From Acetobacteroides hydrogenigenes (GTDB lineage Bacteria > Bacteroidota > Bacteroidia > Bacteroidales > ZOR0009), in NCBI RefSeq assembly GCF_004340205.1, contig NZ_SLWB01000013.1:50742-114741 (forward strand): a stretch of 64,000 nucleotides of DNA, read 5' to 3'. Shown in pieces: positions 44,994 through 53,655 of the stretch. The notes under the pieces were generated by a model that was not told the origin of the DNA, searched no databases, and was given only the letters and a program-made list of their open reading frames with translations. A program made the translations under genes and the position numbers. Every line of letters starts with the position of its first letter. The first letter of the stretch is position 1.

Positions 44994-45001
44994 CAAAATT
45001 A
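44994..45001 (-). promoter_or_regulatory. Promoter -7 element of pta-ackA
   Basis: TAATTTTG on the minus strand, a full match to TAnnTTTG, 40 nt before the pta ATG; the nearest TTG is closer than usual (15 nt). Confidence 0.45.
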
Positions 45002-45196
45002 GATTAAAAATCCTACCAACTCTAATTTTTAACATTATTTCTTACCATCATACTAAACACAAAAACAACACATTACAAACAAACGGTAAAATTTCTTCTG
45101 TGTTATTACATTCACAATAAAGTATTTACAAAATCACAGATTTCAGCCTCATTCCTTGATCGATTTTTAATACTTTTAGCCCCAAATTTTCTATTA

Positions 45197-48124
45197 ATGA
45201 AATCGTTGATGATATCCGAAACCATAAACGAGATTGCCAACACCTTTGCCGGCGAAATCAGCACAGATTCTACCCAACTCTGCATATACTCCACTGATGC
45301 CTCGGCATATAGCGAACGTCCGCTAGCCGTGATTTGGCCTAAAGATCGCACTGATCTTATTACGGCTGTCCAATTTGCCGCGAAGCATAAGATTCCGCTC
45401 ATTCCCCGCACGGCAGGCACCTCGTTGGCCGGACAGGTTGTAGGAAAGGGTATCATCGTAGATATTTCGAAGCACATGACCTCTATTTTGGAGGTGAACA
45501 CCGAAGAGCATTGGGTTCGCGTTCAACCTGGGGTGATTTTGGACGAGCTGAACATGGCCATGAAGGAGCATGGGCTCTTCTTCGGACCCGAAACATCGAC
45601 GGCCAACCGATGCATGATGGGCGGTATGATTGGCAACAACTCGTGCGGCTCGCACTCCATTATATATGGTAGCACGCGCGACCACCTGCTGGAGGTTAAG
45701 ATGGTGCTCTCCGATGGTAGCGAGGCCCACTTTAAGCCCCTAACCCGTCAGGAGCTATCGCAAAAGCTTACGCTGGAAGGTGTAGAGGGCAACATCTACC
45801 GTAAGCTGTACGAGATTCTTTCGGACTCCAATAATATAAAGGAAATACAGGAGCAGTTCCCCGAGCCAGCGCTGAAGCGCCGAAACTCGGGCTACGCGCT
45901 GGATCTCTTAGCCAACAGCGAGGTATTTAGCCAGTCGGACGAGAAGCTGAACATCTGCCAGCTGATTGCAGGCTCGGAGGGTACGCTGGGCATCATCACC
46001 GAGGCGAAGCTGAACCTGGTGCCGCTGCCACCAAAGGAGAAGGCGGTGGTGTGCATCCACCTAAACAACCTCGAGGAGGCGTTTAGGGCCAACCTCATCG
46101 CCCTAAAGTTTGGGCCTACGGCCGTGGAGCTGATGGATAGGAACATCCTCGACCTTACCAAAGATAACATTGAGCAGAGCCGCAACCGATTCTTCGTTGA
46201 AGGCGAGCCTGCTGCCATCCTTATAGTAGAGTTTGCCGAATCATCCAAAGAAATAGTAGAGCAGAAGTATGCCAGCCTTGTTGCGGAGATGCAGCAGGCT
46301 GGGTTTGGCTACCACTTCCCCATCGTTTGGGGGGCAGAGACCTCGAAGGTGTGGAGCCTGCGCAAGGCGGGACTCGGCGTGCTATCGAACATGAAGGGCG
46401 ATGCCAAGCCGGTATCGGTTATCGAGGATACTGCTGTTAGTCCCGAGCGCCTTCCGGCCTACATGGCCGACTTTAAGCTCATCCTCAAAAAGTATGGGCT
46501 CGACTGCGTGTACCACGCGCACATCGGCAGCGGCGAGCTGCACCTCCGCCCCATTCTTAACCTAAAGGACGAAAAGGATGTGGCCCTGTTTAGGACCATC
46601 GCCACCGATGTGGCCCATCTGGTGAAGAAGCACCGCGGATCGCTGAGCGGCGAGCACGGCGATGGCCGCCTGCGCGGCGAGTTCATCCCCATTATGGTTG
46701 GCGAGCGCTGCTACCAGCTGATGAGGGAGGTGAAGGCCGCCTTCGATCCCGATAGCATCTTCAACCCAAATAAGATTGTAGATACCCCCACCATGAGCTC
46801 GCACCTGCGCTACACGCCGGGGGCAAAGGAGCGGAAGTTCGACACTATCTTCAGCTTTGCCGAGTCGGATGGCTTCCTGAGGGCGGCCGAGCGCTGCAAC
46901 GGCTCGGGCGACTGCCGCAAGACGATCCTAAGCGGAGGGACGATGTGCCCGAGCTACATGGCCACCAAGGACGAGGATAAGACCACCCGCGCCCGCGCCA
47001 ACATGCTGCGCGAGGTGCTTACCAGCAGCGACCGCCCCTTCGAGAGCCGCGAGCTGTACGACATCCTCAGCCTGTGCCTGTCGTGCAAGGGGTGCAAGTC
47101 GGAATGCCCCTCGAGCGTGGACATGGCCAAGCTGAAGGCCGAATTCCTGCAGCACTACTACGACCAAAACAGCATCCCGCTGCGCACACGGCTGATCGCC
47201 TACATCACCTATATATATAAGGTAGGAAGCATCGCCCCTGCAGTTACAAACTTCTTTATGGGCAGCAAGGCCATCGCCAAGCCCATCCAGCGAGCGCTCG
47301 GCTTTAGCGACAGGCGCACGCTGCCGCTGCTGCATCGCACAACGCTTGCGAAGTGGTTCAGGACAAATCAGCAGAAAGTAGTAGAACGCAAGGGGCGCGT
47401 GTACCTCTTCGGCGACGAGTTTACCCGCTACAACGACGTGGAGGTGGGCATCAAGGCCATTCTGCTGCTCCAGGGGTTGGGCTACGAGGTGATCATCCCG
47501 CGGCACGGCGAGAGCGGCCGAACCTACATCTCCAAGGGGCTCATCCGAACCGCCAAGCGCATTGCCAACCGCAACATCGAGCAGCTTAGCCCGCTGGTAG
47601 GCGATGAAACACCGCTTATTGGCATCGAGCCATCGGCCATCCTCTCGTTTAGGGACGAGTACCCCGACTTGGCCACCCCCGAGAATCTCGGCAAGGCTAG
47701 GGAACTTGCCCGCAACACCCTTCTTATTGATGAGTTCCTGATGCGCGAGATGCAGCGGGGCCGCATCACCAAGGAGCAGTTTAAGGAAGATGAGGTACAG
47801 GTGATCTTCCACGGCCACTGCCAGCAGAAGTCGATTGCCACCACTGCTGCCACCCGGTACGTGCTCGGCTTCCCCGAAGGATACACCGTAACGGAGATCC
47901 GCTCGGGCTGCTGCGGCATGGCCGGCTCATTTGGCTACGAGAGGGAGCACTACGACCTGTCGATGGCCATCGGCGAGCTGATGCTCTTCCCCACCGTGCG
48001 TCAGGCCGACAGCCACACGGTGGTTGCCGCCCCTGGCACCAGCTGCCGCCACCATATAAAGGATGGAACGGGCCGCACGGCGGTTCACCCCGTAGAGGTG
48101 CTGTACGATGCGCTGAGGAAGTAG
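45197..48124 (+). CDS. FAD-binding and Fe-S-binding 2-hydroxyacid oxidoreductase (GlcD/GlpC-type fusion)
   Basis: 975 residues. The N-terminal half is a VAO-type FAD domain (IPLIPRTAGTSLAGQVVGKG; NNSCGSHSIIYGSTRDH) with its cap domain (residues to about 545). Next come two 4Fe-4S cysteine clusters, the first from Cys567 (CNGSGDC...MCP) and the second from Cys627 (CLSCKGCKSECP). A CCG domain with FHGHCQQK and Cys905-Cys906 (SGCCGMAGSFGYE) closes the protein. This layout is that of D-lactate or D-2-hydroxyglutarate dehydrogenases of the YdiJ/Dld-II kind, donating electrons to the quinone pool. Base composition is clearly more GC-rich than its neighbours. Confidence 0.92.
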   Translation: MKSLMISETINEIANTFAGEISTDSTQLCIYSTDASAYSERPLAVIWPKDRTDLITAVQFAAKHKIPLIPRTAGTSLAGQVVGKGIIVDISKHMTSILEVNTEEHWVRVQPGVILDELNMAMKEHGLFFGPETSTANRCMMGGMIGNNSCGSHSIIYGSTRDHLLEVKMVLSDGSEAHFKPLTRQELSQKLTLEGVEGNIYRKLYEILSDSNNIKEIQEQFPEPALKRRNSGYALDLLANSEVFSQSDEKLNICQLIAGSEGTLGIITEAKLNLVPLPPKEKAVVCIHLNNLEEAFRANLIALKFGPTAVELMDRNILDLTKDNIEQSRNRFFVEGEPAAILIVEFAESSKEIVEQKYASLVAEMQQAGFGYHFPIVWGAETSKVWSLRKAGLGVLSNMKGDAKPVSVIEDTAVSPERLPAYMADFKLILKKYGLDCVYHAHIGSGELHLRPILNLKDEKDVALFRTIATDVAHLVKKHRGSLSGEHGDGRLRGEFIPIMVGERCYQLMREVKAAFDPDSIFNPNKIVDTPTMSSHLRYTPGAKERKFDTIFSFAESDGFLRAAERCNGSGDCRKTILSGGTMCPSYMATKDEDKTTRARANMLREVLTSSDRPFESRELYDILSLCLSCKGCKSECPSSVDMAKLKAEFLQHYYDQNSIPLRTRLIAYITYIYKVGSIAPAVTNFFMGSKAIAKPIQRALGFSDRRTLPLLHRTTLAKWFRTNQQKVVERKGRVYLFGDEFTRYNDVEVGIKAILLLQGLGYEVIIPRHGESGRTYISKGLIRTAKRIANRNIEQLSPLVGDETPLIGIEPSAILSFRDEYPDLATPENLGKARELARNTLLIDEFLMREMQRGRITKEQFKEDEVQVIFHGHCQQKSIATTAATRYVLGFPEGYTVTEIRSGCCGMAGSFGYEREHYDLSMAIGELMLFPTVRQADSHTVVAAPGTSCRHHIKDGTGRTAVHPVEVLYDALRK

Positions 48125-48190
48125 GCGGAAGAATTACGATAAAAGGTCGAACGTTGATGCTTTTTGCCCCGATGTTCGGCCTTTTTTGCT

Positions 48191-48503
48191 GAAGCTTCAG
48201 CCTTTGACCTCGAAGCTTCGAGCTTCGACCCCGAAGCTTCAGCAAATTTTAGCGAAGCTTCGCACTTCGACCCCGAAGCTTCAGCAAATTTTGGTGAAGC
48301 TTCAGCCTCCGACCCTGAAGCTTCGGCTAATTTTAGTGAAGCTTCGTACTCCGACCTCGAAGCTTCGGCTAATTTTGGCGAAGCTTCGCACTCCGACCCC
48401 GAAGCTTCGGCATATTTTGGCGAAGCTTCAGCCTTTGACCCCGAAGATTCGGCAAGTTTTGGCGAAGTTTCAGCCTTCGACCCCGAAGCTTCGAGCTTTT
48501 CCC
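48191..48503. repeat. Tandem array D: 15 units of exactly 21 nt (42-nt dimers)
   Basis: Units start at 48191, 48212, ... 48485, each with the palindrome GAAGCTTC. Two types alternate: GAAGCTTC followed by a part ending GACCCC, and GAAGCTTC followed by a part containing AATTTTGGC. No indels over 313 nt. Open frames run through it (plus-strand heptad E-A-S-x-x-D-P), one of them continuing in phase into maoC, but no start site supports translation. The rest of 48125-48638 shows no gene. Confidence 0.9.
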
Positions 48504-48638
48504 TTCAATGCTGATGCCTTGTTCCTAGAACTTCACCTCAAATCAATTAGCATCATTGCCGAATTGGCAGAATATGGAGCTGCAACTCCCGCCAATTTGA
48601 AGTATATTGCAGATCATTTCACAGAAAAAATAGTACCA

Positions 48639-49106
48639 ATGGGTAAAGTAGTAATTAAGAGCTTCGACGAGCTCGAAAAGCTAGTGGGCCACGACCTCGG
48701 CATATCGGAGTGGCACCAGTTTACGCAGGAGCAGATCAACCTGTTTGCCGATGCCACCATCGACCACCAGTGGATTCATGTGGATGCGGAGAAGGCTAAA
48801 ACCGAATCGCCCTTCGGCAACACCATCGCGCACGGCTACCTCACGCTATCGATTCTCCCCCACCTTTGGGATCAAATTGTAGATGTACAAAACCTCAAGA
48901 TGCAGGTCAACTACGGCATCGAGAAGCTGAAGTTCAACCAGCCTGTGCTCGTAAACAGCCGCGTGCGCCTTTGCGCTAAGGTAATTAGCGCCGTAAACCT
49001 ACGCGGGGTAACCAAGGCCACCATTGGCGTAAAGCTCGAGATAGAGGGCAACAAGAAATCGGCCTACGACGCCGAGGTGATCTTCCTCTACCACTTCAAC
49101 AGCTAG
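48639..49106 (+). CDS. MaoC-like (R)-specific enoyl-CoA hydratase
   Basis: 155 residues from ATG 48639 (MGKVVIKSFDELEKLVGHDL). Hot-dog fold with the hydratase-2 motif FADATIDHQWIHVD (Asp38 and His47 region) and HGYLTLSILP. It hydrates trans-2-enoyl-CoA to the (R)-3-hydroxy form or the reverse, in fatty-acid or polyester metabolism. The frame is open upstream through array D to 48186, which is an accident of the repeat having a period divisible by 3. A terminator follows. Confidence 0.9.
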   Translation: MGKVVIKSFDELEKLVGHDLGISEWHQFTQEQINLFADATIDHQWIHVDAEKAKTESPFGNTIAHGYLTLSILPHLWDQIVDVQNLKMQVNYGIEKLKFNQPVLVNSRVRLCAKVISAVNLRGVTKATIGVKLEIEGNKKSAYDAEVIFLYHFNS

Positions 49107-49127
49107 TCGTTCATTTCAACGATACCA

Positions 49128-49165
49128 CAAAGGCAGCCTCAGAGGATTCGAGAGCTGCCTTTTTC
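49128..49165 (+). terminator. Terminator of maoC
   Basis: AAAGGCAGC pairs with GCTGCCTTT across 17 nt, followed by TT. Confidence 0.75.
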
Positions 49166-49198
49166 GTATCGTTAGCAATAATTGGTACGGAATCCTCC

Positions 49199-49236
49199 CT
49201 CGACTTCGCTCGGGGTGCACTCGACTTCGCTCGGGG
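49199..49236. repeat. Two direct copies of CTCGACTTCGCTCGGGG
   Basis: At 49199-49215 and 49220-49236, again a 21-nt period; each can fold as a small hairpin (CCGAGCG/CGCTCGG). A frequent intergenic repeat in Bacteroidetes. No gene in 49107-49375. Confidence 0.7.
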
Positions 49237-49375
49237 AACAATTGACCTCGCCTAGGAGCGCTCAAATAGGGCAAAAAAGAGAAGGAGAAAGCCTCAAGCC
49301 CTCCCCTTCTCCCATTCAAAGGTTTATACAGTCCATATACGCCCACGGCTACAGCACGGTAGCCATTTTATTGCA

Positions 49376-51550
49376 TCAAGCAGTATATTTTCTAACGAAT
49401 AGCGATTCGATGTCGTTCAAGGTTTGCTGACAAACAGCCTCCGAGTGCGCTATAAAATCGTTATCGTTTATGCTGCCGATAACGGCATCCATCTCCTCCT
49501 GATTATCGTAAACGATCTTTCTAAACGGATCGTTGTAGTCCTTAAGCCGCGACTGAAAGACGCGCTCCTTTACCATTTGGGCAATAGCAACGCCCTCGTC
49601 GGCCAGCTGGAACAGCGATTCGAGGCTTAGCTTCTGCCCTATGATCTGCTCCATTGCATATTTGGCATAGCGAGCCTTATCGTAGATATAGGTATCGTCC
49701 TGCGAACGGTAGGCTGCATGAATCGCATCCCAGCTATTCAGCTCGTTCGATTTCACCCTATGCTTTAGCTCTTCGATAAATGAGCACCTGAATATCTGCC
49801 CGCCAACGTTCATCCAGCAACGGTCGATGCCATCGCTATCGAGCGAGAGAATACCCTCCAAACCAGCATTATTGGCCATCATGTAGTCGATAAACGATAT
49901 CAGCGCGTAGTACTTCACCATCTCCCGATAGGCCATTACCGCCTGAACGGGCTTCTTTAAGAGTACCTTCCGCGATGATGCTTCGATACCCTCTGAGCTT
50001 ATAAGTATTGACGCAGGATTGTAACCTTCGGCAATAGCCTTTTCAGCAATAGCCCGATGGTTATCCGTAGCACAAGGCTCCACCTCTTCGGCAATCCACC
50101 TATAAAGCTTGTCGAGCGCCACCAGTATTTCGGATACAGAATCGGGCGCTAGATAGCTGTACTCGAACTTCTGTCCAACCTCCCCACGCTTATCGCGCAT
50201 TACGAATTTCCATGCATTACGCTCCAGCGCGTACATGTTGTAGCGCCACCAGTAGGCGGGAATTATTTCGAGGCGATTTTCCGACTCGTTGTTGCCCACC
50301 AGCGCAAATGGCAGATCAATATTTATTGAATGAAGGTAGTTTGCCTTGGTAAGCAAGGTGAACGATCCAAAACGGCTATTATGTTTAATGGTAGTAGATA
50401 GTCCAGCCCAAAATCCCCTTTTCGCAATGATTTCTCCATCGTTGGCCCTCGACGTATGGTTTGAACCAAGGGTTGCACCAGCAGCAATGTTGCTCTGCCC
50501 CTGCACGCACGAGGCAATAAGGAACGAGTTGTTATGGTGCTGCTCATGGCTAGGATAAATGAGGCTGTTAAGCACCTCGCAGCACGATATGGTCGAATTT
50601 TCTCCTAAAAAGGAGTTGATTAGGCGAGCTCCATACTTAAGCGACGAGTTAACGCCCATTACAAACCTTACAGCCTTAACTCCATAGAAAGCCTTACAGC
50701 CAGTTCCAATAATTCCGTTTACCAGCTCAACCCCCTCGCCAATTTGGGTTGGACTATCCTCTGTTGAGTTAATGGTTAGGTTCTTCAGCTTATTGGCCCC
50801 CTTAATGTAGGTGCAATCGCCGATGTTTACATCCTTTATGCTGCTGGTATTCTTGATGACACACCCCTTTCCTACCCTTCCGTAAAATCCTCGTTTAGAA
50901 GAGTAGGCATTCTCGGTAATCTCCTGAAATCGGCGCATCAATTCCTTATCATCGCGAAACTTTGACCACAAGTAGGCATCGCTGGTGAGCATTCCATCAA
51001 AGGGAAGCACCTTGCGCCCTCCATTCTCGTTGCAGATCTCCATCCATAAACGCTGGGCCTCGGTTTCTCCATCCTTGATGATGCCGTTGCCAAACTTTGA
51101 CTTATTGGAGGTCTCCATCTCATCGATGTTAAACAGCATCGACTCGCTATCGAGGATGTAGTGAGACAGATACCCTACGTTATGAATGGCCACGTTGTCG
51201 CCAACATCGCTGGATATTATCATCGAATTGTATAGGCCAACGGGTAAGCGTAGGTCGTGGTACTCCAAGCACTGAGGCTCGAGCTTACCAATACGAACCA
51301 ATCCGTAGAATATGCAGTTGCGAACCAATCCAGGATTAAAGGGATCGTCTACAAGCACGGTATCCCAGTTGTCCGACATGTTTCCGTTGCGTACCAGCAT
51401 ATCAACCTCCTGCCCCGTAAGCTTGCGGAAGCCGTTCTTTTCCTTCTGCTGATACCTGATGTAATGCTCATCCTTACCCTCGGGCAGGAACTCCTTATTG
51501 ACAAAATCGTACCCCAGCAGCTGGGCATCAAAACGCTTAATGAATCCCAT
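49376..51550 (-). CDS. DUF4954 family protein (left-handed beta-helix fold likely)
   Basis: 724 residues, no signal peptide. The first 450 residues have hexapeptide-like spacing of hydrophobic residues (VRNCIFYGLVRIGKLEP; GKGCVIKNTSSIKDVNIGDCTYIKGANKLKNLTI; IGTGCKAFYG), as in left-handed beta-helix acyl- or nucleotidyltransferases. It fits DUF4954 of Bacteroidetes and Spirochaetes. The function is not known; the position 1 nt downstream of glmS suggests a joint transcript and a possible link to hexosamine or cell-wall sugar metabolism. Confidence 0.8.
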   Translation of the reverse strand: MGFIKRFDAQLLGYDFVNKEFLPEGKDEHYIRYQQKEKNGFRKLTGQEVDMLVRNGNMSDNWDTVLVDDPFNPGLVRNCIFYGLVRIGKLEPQCLEYHDLRLPVGLYNSMIISSDVGDNVAIHNVGYLSHYILDSESMLFNIDEMETSNKSKFGNGIIKDGETEAQRLWMEICNENGGRKVLPFDGMLTSDAYLWSKFRDDKELMRRFQEITENAYSSKRGFYGRVGKGCVIKNTSSIKDVNIGDCTYIKGANKLKNLTINSTEDSPTQIGEGVELVNGIIGTGCKAFYGVKAVRFVMGVNSSLKYGARLINSFLGENSTISCCEVLNSLIYPSHEQHHNNSFLIASCVQGQSNIAAGATLGSNHTSRANDGEIIAKRGFWAGLSTTIKHNSRFGSFTLLTKANYLHSINIDLPFALVGNNESENRLEIIPAYWWRYNMYALERNAWKFVMRDKRGEVGQKFEYSYLAPDSVSEILVALDKLYRWIAEEVEPCATDNHRAIAEKAIAEGYNPASILISSEGIEASSRKVLLKKPVQAVMAYREMVKYYALISFIDYMMANNAGLEGILSLDSDGIDRCWMNVGGQIFRCSFIEELKHRVKSNELNSWDAIHAAYRSQDDTYIYDKARYAKYAMEQIIGQKLSLESLFQLADEGVAIAQMVKERVFQSRLKDYNDPFRKIVYDNQEEMDAVIGSINDNDFIAHSEAVCQQTLNDIESLFVRKYTA

Positions 51551-51551
51551 A

Positions 51552-53390
51552 CTACTCTACGGTTACTGATTTGGCGAGATTTCTAGGCTGGTCGATGTTA
51601 CACTCGCGCAGCTTGGCCACCTGATACGATAGCATTTGTAGCGGAATAATATTCAGTACTGGAGTGAAGATCTTATCCGTTTCTGGAATTTCGATGGTAT
51701 AGTCGGCCATCTTGGCAATTGTCTTATCCCCTTCGGTAACCAGCGCAACTACTTTTCCTCCGCGCGATTTCACCTCCTGAATGTTGGAAACGATCTTTTC
51801 GTAGGTTTTATCCTTGGGTGCGATGAATACTACAAACATGTTCTCATCTATAAGCGCAATCGGACCATGCTTCATCTCTGCAGCAGGATAGCCTTCGGCA
51901 TGGATATAGGTTATCTCCTTTAGCTTTAGAGCCCCCTCAAGCGCAATTGGGTAGTTTAGCCCACGTCCAAGGTATATCATGCTCGATGCGGTGCGGCATG
52001 CCGCAGAGATCTGCTCTACTGCCGTATAAGTATTCTTTAAGGTTTGCTCTATTTTATCAGGTATTTGATCAAATTCTTCAACCAGGTGCCTGTACTTTTC
52101 GTACTCAAGGCTCCCCTTTTCTTTGGCTATAAGCAGCGCCATCATATAGATGATAGCAAGCTGACCGGTAAACGCTTTGGTACTTGCAACACCAATTTCC
52201 ACACCTACGTGGGTGTAAACTCCAGCATCAGTAAGGCGAGCAATAGAAGAACCTACAACATTGCATATTCCAAGCACCTTGGCCCCCTTCTTCTTTGCCT
52301 TTTCGAGAGCAACAATGGTATCAGCAGTTTCTCCAGACTGCGAAATACCCAGCACTACCGTTCGCTCAGTAATCACCACTTTACGGTAACGAAATTCCGA
52401 TGCAAAATCGATATCAGTAGGGATACCGCAAAGGTCCTCGAATAGGTACTTTGCTACAAGTCCAGCATGGTACGAAGTACCACATGCTATAATTAGTATT
52501 CGCTTTGCGGATATAATCTCATCGATATAATCGCGAATACCCCCTAGCTTGATATATGCTTCTTCCGCCTTTAAGCGACCTCGAAGGCAATCCCTAAAAG
52601 TACGAGGCTGCTCCATTATCTCCTTAAGCATAAAGTGCTCGAAGCCTCCCTTTTCGATACTGGCAAGTTCGAAATCAAGTTCCTTTACGTATGGTTCTAG
52701 GAGGTTATTTTCGAGATCTATAAGCTTATAATTGGTTCCGTTAATAACCACCATCTCGTTATCCTTAGGGTAGATAACGCTCTGGGTATACTCAATAATT
52801 GGCGTTACATCCGATGCAATAACATACTCCCCGTCCCCTATTCCTACTGCCAAAGGGCTTCCCCTTCGCGCAGCAACCATTACAGCTGGCTCATCGACTG
52901 AGATAACGGCAATGGCAAATGCTCCGACTACACGACTCAAAGCCACGCGAACGGCTTCCTCTAGATTGCACCTTAGCTCGTTACGAATATCCTCAATGAA
53001 ATGAACCAGAACTTCGGTATCAGTTTCGCTTTTAAAAACATGCCCCTTCTTAAGCAAATCGGCCTTTAAGGTGAGGTAGTTTTCAATAATCCCGTTATGA
53101 ACTAGGGCTATTCTGCCATCGCCAGATGTATGCGGATGAGAATTGGCATCGCTAGGAATTCCATGAGTAGCCCAACGGGTATGGCCAATACCAATATGAC
53201 CATCCAAATTGGTATTGCTCGCAAATTCTTCGAGATTTATTACTTTTCCCTTTTTCTTAATTATATTTATGCCGCCGTTAACCAATGCTATGCCGGCACT
53301 ATCATAACCTCTATACTCTAAGCGTTTTAACCCTTTAATTATTACTGAGTAAGCATCTCTTACTCCAACATAAGCAACAATTCCACACAT
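51552..53390 (-). CDS. glmS: Glutamine-fructose-6-phosphate aminotransferase
   Basis: 612 residues. The N-terminal amidotransferase begins MCGIVAYVG, with the nucleophile Cys at residue 2 after Met removal. Two SIS domains follow (ACGTSYHAGLVAKYLFEDL; GRGLNYPIALEGALKLKEI) and the C-terminal DQPRNLAKSVTVE is the conserved end. It makes glucosamine-6-phosphate, the entry to peptidoglycan and LPS sugars. No glmS ribozyme is visible in the 265 nt upstream. It has a good promoter and leads the transcript with the DUF4954 gene. Confidence 0.97.
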   Translation of the reverse strand: MCGIVAYVGVRDAYSVIIKGLKRLEYRGYDSAGIALVNGGINIIKKKGKVINLEEFASNTNLDGHIGIGHTRWATHGIPSDANSHPHTSGDGRIALVHNGIIENYLTLKADLLKKGHVFKSETDTEVLVHFIEDIRNELRCNLEEAVRVALSRVVGAFAIAVISVDEPAVMVAARRGSPLAVGIGDGEYVIASDVTPIIEYTQSVIYPKDNEMVVINGTNYKLIDLENNLLEPYVKELDFELASIEKGGFEHFMLKEIMEQPRTFRDCLRGRLKAEEAYIKLGGIRDYIDEIISAKRILIIACGTSYHAGLVAKYLFEDLCGIPTDIDFASEFRYRKVVITERTVVLGISQSGETADTIVALEKAKKKGAKVLGICNVVGSSIARLTDAGVYTHVGVEIGVASTKAFTGQLAIIYMMALLIAKEKGSLEYEKYRHLVEEFDQIPDKIEQTLKNTYTAVEQISAACRTASSMIYLGRGLNYPIALEGALKLKEITYIHAEGYPAAEMKHGPIALIDENMFVVFIAPKDKTYEKIVSNIQEVKSRGGKVVALVTEGDKTIAKMADYTIEIPETDKIFTPVLNIIPLQMLSYQVAKLRECNIDQPRNLAKSVTVE

Positions 53391-53443
53391 AGTTACCTAG
53401 ATTTAAATCGAAGTGTTTAAAATCAATTTTGATTTTTACAACG

Positions 53444-53472
53444 CAAAAGTAGATTTTTTCGACTTAAATCAA
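53444..53472 (-). promoter_or_regulatory. Promoter of glmS
   Basis: On the minus strand TTG (53470-53472), 18 nt, TACTTTTG (53444-53451), a full match to the consensus, 54 nt before the ATG. Confidence 0.75.
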
Positions 53473-53581
53473 GAGGGTACAACAAAAAACCATGCAACTA
53501 TTTGCACTATTCGGTTTTAACCACTGATTTTCTGACATAAAAACATCAGCTATAAAACACTAATACACCTACCTCCTTAGT

Positions 53582-53622
53582 AAGCAAAAGCCTCTCTGAT
53601 TGGAACAAATCTGAGAGGCTTA
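53582..53622 (-). terminator. Terminator of the DUF4301 gene
   Basis: On the minus strand AAGCCTCTC pairs with GAGAGGCTT, followed by TTGCTT. Confidence 0.75.
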
Positions 53623-53655
53623 GCAATATAAACTCTTTACTGACAAAAAAACGCT

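Noticed and set aside
46928..47818. 296-residue antisense ORF inside the FAD/Fe-S gene
   Set aside because: Shadow frame of a GC-rich gene with clear domains; no family features, no promoter.
48186..48638. N-terminal extension of MaoC through array D
   Set aside because: The extension is only repeat sequence plus a short bridge; known MaoC proteins begin at the ATG chosen (48639).
53391..53655. glmS ribozyme upstream of glmS
   Set aside because: No pseudoknotted core could be recognised, the ribozyme is mostly known from Firmicutes, and a plain promoter lies 54 nt before the ATG.
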